The notes under the pieces are model-generated. The model saw only the letters and a program-made list of their open reading frames with translations. It was not told the DNA's origin and ran no database searches. Source: Bos javanicus (lineage: Eukaryota; Chordata; Mammalia; Artiodactyla; Bovidae). From it: DNA of 64,000 bases. The stretch covers positions 72,716,796 to 72,780,795 of the forward strand of contig NC_083879.1 of NCBI RefSeq assembly GCF_032452875.1, in the 5' to 3' direction. The translations under genes and the position numbers were made by a program. Positions 36,966-48,656 of the stretch are shown piece by piece (the first letter of the stretch is position 1; the number at the start of each line of letters is the position of its first letter).

Positions 36966-37222
36966 ACAGTTAAATGAAAGATGGGGAAAACATCTACAAA
37001 CACAAAGCAAAGCCTCCCCGCCACTGCCAAAATAGTATTTTTATGGCTTCATTTGGAATGAAGAATACTGATCCTTAAAGTTTGGCCAGATAAATGTATA
37101 TCCAGTCTTTACAATCTCCCCATTTGTGCTCCATCAACAAAAATTCTAATTTAAGTTTAAATATCACCTTCTCGGATACTAACATCGTACAGTCATTGCT
37201 TATTTGGAATTTGTGGTATAAA

Positions 37223-37224
<2 letters not shown>

Positions 37225-37266
<42 letters not shown>
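37225..37266. repeat. (AT)21 microsatellite
   Basis: An uninterrupted 42-nt AT dinucleotide run in the intron between exons 8 and 7, about 205 nt from the exon 7 donor. Confidence 0.97.
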
Positions 37267-37272
<6 letters not shown>

Positions 37273-37470
37273 AAATTTAAATTAAAAAGAAAAAAAGAAG
37301 AAGAGCAGATTAAATGGTTGTCTCCACTATTCCACTTAACCCTCTTGCCATATGCAAGGGGTGGGTAGTATTTAAGTTCCCTTTCATATAAAACTTGGTA
37401 AGATTTCTAAATTCATTCTGTAAAAACAGGAAATAAACAAAAATATGGTGAGATATATACAAAAACTTAC

Positions 37471-37596
37471 CTTCTCAAACGGGTAATAAGATCTATAAAT
37501 GACTTTTCCCAAGCATACATTTTTATTGTTCTGATGCCAGTTATAATTTCACTTATGGTCTGGATCCTGTTGTCTGTGAGAGCTGTGGTCTTACTC
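37471..37596 (-). CDS. ABCC4-like exon 7 (cytoplasmic loop before the second helix set)
   Basis: The exon is 126 nt. It starts with the third base of the codon split with exon 6 and ends with two bases of an arginine codon. It encodes SKTTALTDNRIQTISE, then IITGIRTIKMYAWEKSF and the LITRLR segment. The IKMYAWE motif is a hallmark of ABCC transporters: the long intracellular extension whose coupling helix touches the ATPase domain. The acceptor is cccctcag and the donor gtaagt. Phases on both sides fit exons 6 and 8. Confidence 0.93.
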
Positions 37597-38702
37597 CTGA
37601 GGGGACAGACGTGAGAGATGAAATTTAGTGATCACAACCCAACATCCCATAGCAGCAGCAGGGGGCACAAGGAAGGACCAGGGATCAATGATTCCCTACA
37701 GCTCTTTTGTGATAACAACACAGGCAGGTCCTACTCAAAGTGCAAATGGAGACAAAGAAACTAGGAAGTCAACCTTTCAGCCTAATTCAGGGAGTAACTT
37801 GGAGAACTTGCAGCATCTGATAAGAAGACCTGAAATGAGTCAGATACAAACCCTCTGCCCAAGGGCGTCCTCATGGTTGGGCAGGGAAGGCAAAAAGGAA
37901 TCTACCAGGAAGATAGTGTCTGTGCTGTAATAAAAAAGGAGTAAAGTGCTGGGGAGCAGATAAGATGGGGCTATTAAATTCACTGGGAAAAGAGAGCAAG
38001 TAAAGCTTCAGAGACCTCATAGCACTGGAACAGGGCCCCAAAGGATAAGGAACATCACTCCATAACAAAGAGAGGAAAGGAAATTCCTAATAGAGAAAAA
38101 TACCACACATAAAGGCACATGCAAACATTTATGTAAAATAACTCAACTAGCTTCATACAGCACATCATCTCCCTCATCAACATCATCTGACAACCTGGAC
38201 AATAACCCACTTCCAACCCTCTGGGACCAGCTTCAAGTCTAACTCATCACCATTAAGCCCTTCATCACTAGTCATTTTTCTATCACATATGCTGCTGGGA
38301 CTGTGGGGCTTTATAAAGATAATATTTGATTAATATCAGCCTTGCCCTTGGGGTGCTTATAACTTAATGGAAACACTAAATTAAAAACAAGACAATAACA
38401 CACATTTTTAAAAATGCTGTAACACAAGCATAACAAAAATATATGTAGCTAGAAAAAGGCCTATAAAATTACTACTACTGAATAGTGTTTAAAAAACATG
38501 GACATAGGTAAATTCTGCTTAAGGACACTCTACATATCCAGGTATAGCACCTTAGAAGTTAGCTGTGAGGAAAGAGCAAATGCCATCACCTTTTCTGCTT
38601 TGACATCAGTTGTCAGTTTAAGGCTGTCACATCCACTGGCTAAGCCAGAAGGGTCTAAACCACACACATATCACCTATTTTTTAAACCAGTGTTTCTCTT
38701 AC
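37597..38702. other. Intron between exons 7 and 6
   Basis: 1.1 kb of intron in which I recognise no repeat or other gene. Confidence 0.6.
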
Positions 38703-38866
38703 CAGAGTGATGAAAACAACTTCCAAATGCAGCTTTGCAAAAGCAGAATAACAACAAGAATTGCCATCCCAGCAAGACATGACATTCCTATTTCCATCCA
38801 GAGCAGGGCGGTCACGATGATAGCCTGCAGTGGCCCTACCCACAGATAGTGCAAGAACATTGTTAC
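38703..38866 (-). CDS. ABCC4-like exon 6 (TMD1 helices 3-4)
   Basis: The exon is 164 nt, starting in phase 0 and ending after two bases of a codon. It encodes VTMFLHYLWVGPLQAI, then a hydrophobic stretch through ALLWMEIGMSCLAGMAIL and VVILLLQSC, ending at KLFSSL. These are two membrane helices and the short linker of TMD1. The acceptor is cttttaag and the donor gtaaga. The codon split across the junction with exon 7 is TG|G, tryptophan. I expect arginine there in human ABCC4. Confidence 0.93.
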
Positions 38867-39934
38867 CTTAAAAGAGAAAGACAAGTCTTCTTAGAATGAT
38901 ATAAAAGCAAAATTATTATATACACAGTGTAGAAACAATCTGCTCTGAAGGAACAGACATGGACCTACACAGAAATGATCTCAGTGGGTTTTTAAACCTA
39001 CTAAAGCAGAAACCCAAGCATCCACCAGATGATGCTGTTTTGGGACATCAAAGGGCCAAGCTAAGGGACGTCCAGGGAGAATCCGACCAGCAGCACTGAA
39101 AAAAGATGTTGTTTTTTGTCTACACCACAAATGAGCTCAGGGCATCCCCAAAATCTCTATGCGCCAACGTTTAACCCCCATCTCTCCTCAGCATCCCAGG
39201 AAAGCTTATTTTATGGCATGCACCATGCTCTTCAGTAACTACTTATATATTTACCTCCCTGACAGGCTGTGGCTTCTCCAAGGAAGAAACTAAATCTTTT
39301 TTTAGCCCTAAAAGTAAGTAGGAACCTTACTTCATGTTTCATGAATAAATAACTGAAAGAGAAGTAGTCTAGTACAAAAAAAGATCTGACCAATAGCAAT
39401 AATGCCCTGGATAATGCAATCTATTCATAATTGTAAAAAAGACTGTGGTGGGAGGACAGCAAGTAGTAGGTGGTGTCTGTCTGGGGACCAGCCACTTGGC
39501 ATAGTCCTTGAAGGCTCCTTATGCAGCAGGCACTGAAGAGGGCACATGGGAAAGAACAAACCCAGCCCACCAAGCCTTCATCATCCAGAAGAAGAGGAAG
39601 ATTGTTCAGCAACACTCACACCACGTGTCAAGAAGTCCCACTTCAGGAGACTCCCCAGGGACACTAACCAAGCTGGACAAGAACACTGCTGCTTACTTAT
39701 TATTGTCATTATGCTGTAGGTAACCTCAGAAAAAAACAAAATTCTCATCCACAGGACAATATACATTATTACATCTAAGTTGCACACAGAAGAAATGAGA
39801 GTTGGATTAAGAGAACTCTTGTCTTATGTCCACAACAGAACGCTGGCTAACACCAAACCTGGACACCTGGCATCCCAATAAGCTGAATCCAGTAAGGATG
39901 GGAAATGGAAGAGGATCCCTCAGGGGAAGCTTAC
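38867..39934. other. Intron between exons 6 and 5
   Basis: 1.07 kb. A weak L2-3'-end-like patch lies near 39240-39345. Otherwise nothing was recognised. Confidence 0.55.
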
Positions 39935-40024
39935 CTGATCAAACTTGTTCACATCATTGGACAGAAGATTGACTATCTGGCCTGTGGTGGTCTTTCCCAT
40001 GGCTGAGCTACTCAGGCGAAGGGT
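39935..40024 (-). CDS. ABCC4-like exon 5 (intracellular loop of TMD1)
   Basis: The exon is 90 nt, phase 0/0, encoding 30 residues. It starts TLRLSSSAMGKTTTGQ and ends LLSNDVNKFDQ. The GKTTTGQIVNLLSNDVNKFDQ region is the conserved cytoplasmic coupling-loop stretch of ABCC proteins that contacts the nucleotide-binding domain. It is nearly identical to ABCC4. The acceptor is tttcag and the donor gtaagc. It is followed about 1.07 kb later on the minus strand by exon 6. Confidence 0.94.
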
Positions 40025-40334
40025 CTGAAATAAGAAAAAGCAAAAGCAAACTGGATTCCTACAGTGATAGCAAGTCACTCTTAGAACATAACAAAATGAA
40101 GCATGTTTCCCTGGGGTCTTATGTGGTGTCAGGATGAGCAGTATGGCCCCTGAGAGCAGGGCTCTAGGGATACTTGTCCATTCTTCCTCTCCTCAATGTG
40201 GCAACAGCCCCGTCCACAAGGACAGCAAAGGGAGGAATAGGAGATAGAAGCAAAATACCCCATCCTGCTTCTCAATGAACATGGACCTACTCGAAGTGTA
40301 AAGTGTGTAGCTTTAGACTTAGGAGCCAACTAAA

Positions 40335-40705
40335 GCAAGTCCATATTCATTGAGTTGGTGATGCCAACCAGTCATCTCATTCTCTGTTATCCCCTTCTCC
40401 TCCTGCCTTCAATCTTTCCCAGAATAGGGGTCTTTTCCAATGAGTAGGTTCTTTGCATCAGATGGCCAAAGTACTGGAGTTTCAGCTTTGGCATCAGTCC
40501 TTCCAATGAATATTCAGAACTGATTTCCTTTAGGATGGACTGGTTGTATCTTCTTGCAGTCCAAGGGACTCTCAAGAGTTTTCTCCAACACCACAGTTCA
40601 AAAGAATCTATTCTTCAGCGCTCAGCTTTCTTTACTGTCCAACTTTCACATCCATACATGACCACTGGAAAAACCATAGCTTTGACTTTACTCAACTAAA
40701 GTAAA
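40335..40705 (-). repeat. BovB 3' region, antisense
   Basis: 'catctcattctctgttatcc', 'gtactggagtttcagctttg', 'tccaagggactctcaagagt' and 'ccatacatgaccactggaaa'. Both the tail and the RT part are missing. Confidence 0.88.
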
Positions 40706-41110
40706 GTTGAGCCCAATTAGAAGAGAGTGTTGAGGTCACCTAAAGGAAGACATTAGGGGACTTGAACTATAAATATGGAATCAATCATTAATTCCAAATA
40801 TGACATCATTCCACATACATTGGTCTTAGTTCCTTCATTCTGAAGTAAGCGAGTACAATGTTCAAAACACTACTCCTGTGAGGAATCTGTGTTCTTAATG
40901 TTGGTCTGCTGAATTTACAAATATACAACCTAAGTTGTACAGTCCCTTTATTTGGTTAAAAAAATTTATGAAAAATGCCCTAAAGATCTGAGAAACTTGA
41001 ACAGACCACCTTGAGCTGTTTCAACAGACTATCAACTGGAGCCATGGATCCAAACAAAATGTCATATTTCATAAAAACTTGTCATTTACTCCTCACATTA
41101 AACAGAAAAG
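40706..41110. other. Intron 4-5 sequence, no feature recognised
   Basis: No gene or repeat was recognised. Confidence 0.4.
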
Positions 41111-41111
41111 T

Positions 41112-41735
41112 CACTGAAGTGGAAATGTAAAATGATGCAGCCATGATGGAAGAGAGTATGGCAGTTCCTCAAGATATTAAACATAAAATTAGTATATAGT
41201 ACAGCAATTCTATTTCTGGAAATACACTCAAAAAAGCTGAATGCATGGACTTAAATAGATATTTGTACACTCGTGTTCATAGCAGCATTACTCACAATAG
41301 TCACAAGGTAGAAACAACCCAAATGTCCATTACGGATGATTGGATACAGAGAATGTTGTATAGATCTATAATGGAATAGTATTCAGCCTTGAACAGGAAT
41401 TAAACACCTGCTCCAACATGGATGAAACTTGAAGACACTGTTCTATATGACATAAGCCAAATGACAAACATTGCACGATTCCACTTACATGAAGTACCTA
41501 AAATAGTCAAATTCATAGAGAGAAGAAGTAGAATGCTGATGGCTGAGGGGAAGGTGGGGAGTTAGTGTTTAATGAGTTCAGAGGTTCAGTTTCGGAAGAG
41601 GAAAAAGTTCACATAGCAGTGATGTCTACACAACAATGTGAATATACTTAATGTCACTAAACAGTGCACTTAAAGAGTTAAAATGGTGAATTTTATATTA
41701 CATGCATTTTACCACAATTTTTAAAAAAATCAATG
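41112..41735 (+). repeat. Old L1 3' end (ORF2 C-terminus and 3' UTR)
   Basis: 'atgatgcagccatgatggaa', 'acccaaatgtccattacgga', 'gaatagtattcagccttgaa', 'tgacaaacattgcacgattc' and 'taaaatggtgaattttatat' are ordered blocks of an ancient mammalian L1 3' end. Confidence 0.75.
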
Positions 41736-42505
41736 ATCAAAAGCCAAAAGTAATTTTTCCAAAATTGTGGAAAGGTAAATAAGTGACAAGTCATTTTTAT
41801 ATGCGATACACCCCCATGAAATCATTCAAAATTACAAACCATGGCTCTGAGCTTAGTAGCCATCCCATTTCTAACACCCAACCTGATTTCTTCCCAGGAC
41901 CAAAGATCAAGAGGTGGAGCCTGAACTTGAACCACAAGCATTCAGAGGGGCCTTTCAGAGCTGCTTGGCATCATCAGCTTTTGCCCTAAGGAATGAGCCC
42001 ACCTGTAACCTGTAAAGGAGTATCTTATTTCTTCATCTCAGAAGGATTCTAGATGTAAGATTATGCACAAAGAAACTGTTCTTTCCCATGTTTCTGAAAT
42101 TTCAGGTTATGTCTATGGTTTAATCCCAACAATACCTGACTTAGTAAAAGGACACTTTTCTTAGCCTAATCAAACCAGCAAATTAATGGCTTTGGGAGAT
42201 GTTTATATTCATCTAGATAAACATTCCAGGTCAGATCAAGTTTCCCAAAGGCAATGTTCCAAATGTTTCTCTTCCAATGTAAGAGAAAGGAAGACAGGTG
42301 GATAATGGCTCATCTCTACAACGGAGAGAGAGAGCTTTAACTGAACCATCACCTCAAACTTAACTTAAGATTTTCACATTGCAGTTCCAGAGTAATTTCC
42401 TTTCTCTGTGTTTATGAGAGCTAAGCATTATCTGAAACACAAACATCTAGCTAAATTGTGTGAAAATCTGAGTATTCATCTCCTAAATGGTAAAAGGTAC
42501 AATAA
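41736..42505. other. Intron 4-5 sequence, no feature recognised
   Basis: No gene or repeat was recognised. Confidence 0.4.
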
Positions 42506-42510
42506 AATAA

Positions 42511-43888
42511 CAAATCAGATCAGATCATATGAGATCAGTCATTCAGTCGTGTCCGACTCGTTGAGACCCCATGAATCACAGCACGCCAGGCCTCCCTGTC
42601 CATCATCAACTCCCGGAGTTCACTCAGACTCACGTCCATCGAGTCAGTGATGCCATCCAGCCATCTCATCCTCTGTCATCCCCTTCTGCTCTTGCCCCCA
42701 ATCCCTCCCAGCATCAGAGTCTTTTCCAATGAGTCAACTCTTCACATGAGGTGGCCAAAGTATTGGAGTTTCAGCTTTAGCATCATTCCTTCCAAAGAAA
42801 ACCCAGGACTGATCTCCTTCAGAATGGACTGGTTGGATCTTCTTGCAGTCCAAGGGACTCTCAAGAGTCTTCTCCAACACCACAGTTCAAAAGCATCAAT
42901 TCTTTGGCGCTCAGCCTTCTTCACAGTCCAACTCTCACATCCATACATGACCACAGGAAAAACCATAGCCTTGACTAGATGAACCTTTGTTGGCAGAGTA
43001 ATGTCTCTGCTTTTGAATATGCTATCTAGGTTGGTCATAACTTTCCTTCCAAGGAGTAAGCGTCTTTTAATTTCACGGCTGCAGTCACCATCTGCAGTGA
43101 TTTTGGAGCCCAGAAAAATAAAGTCTGACACTGTTTCCCCATGTATTTCCCATGAAGTGATGGGACCGGATGCCATGATCTTCGTTTTCTGAATGTTGAG
43201 CTTTAAGCCAACTTTTTCACTCTCCACTTTCACTTTCATCAAGAGGCTTTTTAGTTCCTCTTCACTTTCTGCCATAACGGTGGTGTCATCTGCATATCTG
43301 AGGTTATTGATATTTCTCCCAGCAATCTTGATTCCAGCTTGTGTTTCTTCCAGTCCAGCGTTTCTCATGATGTACTCTGCATAGAAGTTAAATAAACAGG
43401 GTGACAATATACAGCCTTGATGTACTCCTTTTCCTATTTGGAACCAGTCCGTTGTTCCATGTCCAGTTCTAACTGTTGCTTCCTGACCTGCATACAAATT
43501 TCTCAAGAGGCAGATCAGGTGGTCTGGTATTCCCATCTCTTTGAGAATTTTCCACAGTTTATTGTGATCCACACAGTCAAAGGCTTTGGCATAGTCAATA
43601 AAGCAGAAATAGATGTTTTTCTGGAACTCTCTTGCTTTTTCCATGATCCAGCGGATGTTGGCAATTTGATCTCTGGTTCCTCTGCCTTTTCTAAAACCAG
43701 CTTGAACATCAGGAAGTTCATGGTTCACATATTGCTGAAGCCTGGCTTGGAGAATTCTGAGCATTACTTTACTAGTGTGTGAGATGAGTGCAGTTGTGCA
43801 GTAGTTTGAGCATTCTTTGGCATTGCCTTTTTTTGGGATTGCAATGAAAACTGACCTTTTCCAGTCCTGTGGCCACTGCTGAGCTAAG
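42511..43888 (-). repeat. BovB LINE with the longest open RT frame of the window
   Basis: Antisense, 5'-truncated BovB. A 404-residue frame (43956 down to 42742) starts at a Met in flanking DNA and enters BovB at QQWPQDWKRSVF. It has IPKKGNAKECSNYCTTALIS, FIDYAKAFDCVDHNKLW, GCILSPCLFNFYAEYI and the intact catalytic NNLRYADDTTVM, and runs to LKLQYFGHLM, where TGA stops it. The endonuclease domain is missing, so it cannot mobilise itself. The tail consists of agatc-type units near 42513-42530. It is one of the youngest-looking BovB copies here. Confidence 0.93.
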
Positions 43889-44049
43889 CTGATGAATGAG
43901 AAGGAAGACCCCTGACTAGAGTGTAGGAGTACCTCTGCCATTTCCACATCACCCAAGAGGAAACTGGCTCAGATACTACAGCCAAATACACATAGTGAGA
44001 AGCCAGGCCCCAAGGTCACACCCCACAAGACTACAAGTCTCTCCTCAAG

Positions 44050-45960
44050 GAAAATGAGGAGACATCTCTCACTTTGCTAAGAAAAGTACTCCCAAGAAAC
44101 AGATCTAGATAAGTAGGCAAAAGAAGCAATTTTTTCCATTTTAATTGTTTGGTTTTATCATGCTGTTTTAGTATCATATTTGTGTGTAGATTATTTCCTA
44201 CCTTTATTGTATGTTTGCCTTTACTGGTGAGCTTCTCCATTTGTAATTTTCTTGTTTCAAGATGTGGCCTTTTCTTTTCCACCTAAAGAAATTTGTTTAG
44301 TGTTTTTTGGAAAGCTCGTTTGGTGGTGCTGAATTCTCTTAGCTTTTGCTTATCTGTAAGACTATTGATTTCTCTGTCAAATCTGAATGAGAGCATCGTT
44401 GGGTAGAATATTCTTGGTTGTAGATTCTTCCCTTTCATCACTTTAAATATGTCATGCCACACCCATCTGGCCTACAATTTCTGCTGAGAAATCAGCTGAT
44501 AATCTTATGTGAGTTTCCTTGTATATTACTTGTTACTTTTCTCTGGCTGCATTTTTTCTTTTTCTTTGTTGCTATTTTTTCTTTTTATTTAATTTTTGTC
44601 AATTTTATTATTATGTTTTAGTATATTCCTCTTTGACTTTATCCAGCCCAAGACTCTGTGCTTCTTGGACTTAGGTGATTATTTCCTTGCCTATGTTAGG
44701 GAAATTTTCAGCTATGATCTCTTCAAATATTTTCTCAGGTTCTTTGTCTCTCTCTCTTCTCCTTCTGGGAGCCCAAGAATGCAAATGTTGGTGTATTTAA
44801 TGTTGTTCCTAGGTCTCAGACTATCTTCCTTTCTTTTCATTCTTTTTCCTTCCTTCTATTCCATGGCAGTGATTTCCACCACTCTGTCTCCAACTCACCT
44901 TTTTTCTGCCTAACATTCTGCTAGTTATTCCTTCTAGTGAATTTTTCAGATTTTTTATTGTTCATCTCTGTTTGTTTTTTTAATTATTCTAGCTCTTTGT
45001 TAAACATTTCTTATATTTTCTTTATCTGTGCCTCCATTCTTTTTCCAACATCATGGATCACCTTTACTATCATTACTCTGAATTCTTTTTCAAGTAAATT
45101 GCCTATCTCTACTTTTCTTAGCGTTCTTCTTGGGTTTTACTTCTTCATTCATCTGGGACATATTCCTCTGCCATATCATTTAGTCTGATTTTCTGTGATT
45201 GTGGTTTTCATTCCACAGGCTGCAGAACTGTACTTCTTGTTTCTGTTGTCTTTCCCCGGTGAATGAAGCTGTCTAAGAGCTTCATTAGACTGGGACTGGT
45301 TCTTGTCCACTAGTGTGTGGAGCTGGGACTTGTTCCTCTTGTGAGCTGGCCATGCCAGTGGGTGTGGTTATTGGGAAACTTTGTGCTCAGGAAGACTTTA
45401 AGCTGCCTGTTTGCTGATGGGTAGGGCTGTGTTCCTACCCTGTTAACACTGTTGATTATTTAGCCTGAGGTGTTCCAGCACTGGATGCCACAGGCTGTTG
45501 AGTGGGGCTAGGTCTTGGTAAGAAAATGGCAGCTTCAGGGGGTCTCACATCAGTGAGTACTCCCCAGAACTATCACTGCCAGTGTCTTCGTCCCAAACAA
45601 GCCATATCCCACCTCCACAGGAGGCCCTTTAAAACCAGCAAGTAGGTCTGACCCAGGATCTTATGAGGTCGCTCCTTTTTCCCAAGAGTCCTAGTTTTAC
45701 AAGGCCTTGTGTGCAGTCTTGTGGAATTCCTGCAATCAAACCCCACTGGGCTTCAAAGCCACATTCTCTGGAAGTTCCTTCTCCCATTGCCAACTCCCCA
45801 GACTTGAAACCTATCTGGGACTCAAGATTTTTACTCCTATGGGAGAACTTCTGTGGTATAATTATTTTCCAGTTTGTGGGTTGCCCACCCAGCAAGTATA
45901 GCATTTGATTTTATTGTGACTGTGCCCCTCTTACTGTTTTGTTGTGGCTTCTTCTTTGTC
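44050..45960 (-). repeat. L1 5'/ORF1 region, antisense
   Basis: Read on the minus strand, the order is that of an artiodactyl L1 5' part/ORF1: 'agtaatgatagtaaaggtga', 'gagaaaatatttgaagagat', 'aaatttccctaacatagg', 'atctgaatgagagcatcgtt' (plus orientation for the last). The frame is broken by stops. It precedes a sense L1 ORF2 segment starting at about 46580. Confidence 0.75.
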
Positions 45961-45984
45961 TTTAGATGTAAGATATCTTTTTTG

Positions 45985-46235
45985 GTAGTCTCTTTGGACA
46001 GAGGAACCTGGTAGGCTGCAGTCTATGGGGTCGCTAAGGGTCAGACACAACTGAGCAACTTCACATTCACTTTTCACACTCATGCATTGGAGAAGGAAAT
46101 GGTAACCCACTCCAGTGTTCTTGCCTGGAGAATCCCAGGGGCAGCAGAGCCTGGTGTGCTGCTGTCTATGGGGTCGCACAGAGTCAGACATGACTGAAGT
46201 GACTTAGCACCAGCAGCAGCAGCAGCATTTTTTTT
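45985..46235 (+). repeat. BovA2 SINE
   Basis: Sense BovA2 with two monomers ('ggtcgctaagggtcagacac' and 'ggtcgcacagagtcagacat') and a (cag)n end. It is inserted between the two L1 segments. Confidence 0.92.
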
Positions 46236-46575
46236 GTCAATGATTGTTCAGCAGTTACCTGTGATTTTGGTGTTTCTGTAAGAAGAGGTGATAGTTATCC
46301 TACTTTGTCTGTGTGGTGGGAACACTTAAGATCTACTCTCTTATGAAATTTCAAGTGTAATATACAGCTAAATGAGTTTTTTTTTTTTTTAAGCAAACAG
46401 TATAAAGTAAAGAGATATCGAGAATCAAGTTTATAAAGAGCCCTTTACATTTGACACTGATGTATCTGTAGCAACTCTTTGTAAATACATCTGAAATCCT
46501 TACTCCTCTTACACTAGTTGAGACCAGAATAAAGTGTTTACAATAATTTCATGGGATTTCTCAATGTAAGATAAC
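46236..46575. other. L1-derived or unassigned sequence between opposite L1 segments
   Basis: 'ggtgggaacacttaagatct' and 'ctctcttatgaaatttcaag' resemble an old L1 3' UTR. The poly-T at 46376-46391 may mark another tail. Unresolved. Confidence 0.4.
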
Positions 46576-46579
46576 TGAG

Positions 46580-47654
46580 CACATCAAATCAGGTCTTACT
46601 ACCACATGGTAGGTCACAAGGAGAGCCTTGGTATATTTAAGAAAACTGAAATAATATCAAGCATCTTTTCTGATCCCAGTGCTATGAGATTAGAAATAAA
46701 CTACAAGAAAAACTAGAAAATAAAAACATGTGGCAGCTAAACAATATGCCACTAAACAACAAATGAATAACTGAAGGAAATCAAAGGGGAAAAAAAAAAA
46801 AAAACAAGAGACAAATGAAAACAAAAGCACAATGGTCCAGAATGTATGGGATGCAACAAAAGCAGTTCTAAGAGGGAAGTTTATAGCAATACAATCTTAC
46901 CTCAAGAAACAAGAAATATCTCAAATAAGCAATCTAATCTTACACCTAAAACAACTAGAGAAAAAAAGAATAAACAAAACCTAAAGTTAGTAGAAGGAAA
47001 GAAATCATAAAGATCAGAGCAGAAATAAATGAAATAGAGGCAAAGAAAATAATCACAAACATCAATGAAACCAAAAGCTGGTTCTTTGAAAAAAACAGAC
47101 AAAATTGATAAACTTTTAGCTAGACTCATCAAAAAAGGAGGACTCAAATGAATATAATTGGAAACGAAAAAGGAGAAGTTACAACTGACATCACAGAAAT
47201 ACAAAGAATCGTAAGACTACTAAAAACAACTGTATGCTAATAAAATGGACAACCTGGAAGCAAGGGCCAATTTTTTTGAAAGGTACAGTCTCTCAAGACT
47301 GAACCAGGAATAGAAAAAGAAAATATTAAGAGACCACTCACAACACTAAATTTGTGATTTAAGTCCCCCACCACCACCCCAAATATAAAAGTCTGGGACC
47401 TGATGGGTTCACAGGTAAATTCTAGCAATTCAGAGAAGAGTTAACACCTATTTTTTGGATTGCAGAGGACGGAAAACCTTCAAACTCATTCTATAATGTA
47501 TCACCCTGATACCAAAATGAAACAAAGATACCACAAAAAAAGAAAATTACAGGCCAATATCATTGATGAACATAGATGTAAAAATCCTCAACACTAGCAA
47601 TACAAATCCAACAACACTTCAAAAAATACATTAAAAAAATCATACACCATGATC
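46580..47654 (+). repeat. L1 ORF2 segment (endonuclease end to RT start)
   Basis: Sense L1: 'ggtatatttaagaaaactga', 'gtatgggatgcaacaaaagc', 'agatcagagcagaaataaat', 'ccaatatcattgatgaacat'. Frameshifts and stops make it non-functional. It is broken at 47654 by a BovB and continues at 48657. Confidence 0.88.
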
Positions 47655-48656
47655 TTAAACGATGAGATCATACACTATGAGAAATCTGTATGCAGGTCAA
47701 GAAGCAACAGTTAGAACTGGACATGGAACAGCAGACTGGTTCCAAATCAGGAAAGGAGGACGTCAAGGTTGTATATCGTCACCCTACTTATTCAACTTAT
47801 ATGCAGAGTACATCATGCAAAATGCTGGGCTGGATGAAGCACAAGCTGGAATCAAGATTGCTGGGAGAAATATCAATAATCTCAGATATGCAGATAATAC
47901 CACCCTTATGACAGAAAGCAAAGAATTAAAGAGCCTCTTGATGAAAGTAAAAGAGAAGAGTGAAAATATTGGCTTAAAACTGAACATTCAGAAAACTAAA
48001 ATCATGGCATCTGGTCCCATCACTTCATGGCAAACAGATGGGGAAACAACAGAAACAGTGAGAGACTTTATTTATTTGGGCTCCAAAATCACTGCAGATG
48101 GTGTGCAGCCATGAAATTAAAAGATGTGTGCTCCTTGGAAGAAAAGCTATGACCAACTTAGACAGCATATTAAAAGCAGAGACATTACTTTGCCAACAAA
48201 GGTCCATCTAGTCAATGCTGTTTCCAGGAGTCATGTATGGATGTGAGAGTTGGACTATAAAGAAAGCTATTGCCGAAGAATTGATGCTTTTGAACTGTGG
48301 TGTTGGAAAAGACTCTTGAGAGTCCCTTGGACTGCAAGGAAACCCAACAAGTCCATCCATCCTAAAGGAAATAAGTCCTGAATATTCATTGGAAGGACTG
48401 ATGCTAAAGCTGAAACTACAATACTTTGGCCACTTGATGCGAAGAACTGACTCATTTGAAAAGACCCTGATGCTGTGAAAGATTGAAGGCAGGAGGAGAA
48501 GGGGATGACAAAGGATGAGATGTTTGGATGGCATCACTGCTTCAATGGACATGAGTTTGAGTAAGCTCTGGGAGTTGGTAAGGACAGGGAAGCCTGGCAT
48601 GCTTCAGTCTATGGGGTTGAAAGAGCTGGATACTACTAAGTGACTAAACTATCTAA
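47655..48656 (+). repeat. BovB LINE nested in L1, with 11-nt target-site duplication
   Basis: 5'-truncated BovB entering at 'gagaaatctgtatgcaggtc' (about 47679) with the frame NLYAGQEATVRTGHGTADWF and active-site region YADNTTLM (Asp changed to Asn). It ends near 48656. The direct repeat acaccatgatc is at 47644-47654 and 48657-48667. About 24 nt between the left repeat and recognisable BovB resemble a scrambled copy of the flanking L1. Confidence 0.93.

Noticed and set aside
44596..45188. Two hydrophobic frames (105 and 83 residues) suggestive of membrane proteins.
   Set aside because: They are antisense translations of A-rich L1 sequence. The T-rich complement gives artificial Phe/Leu/Ser-rich frames.
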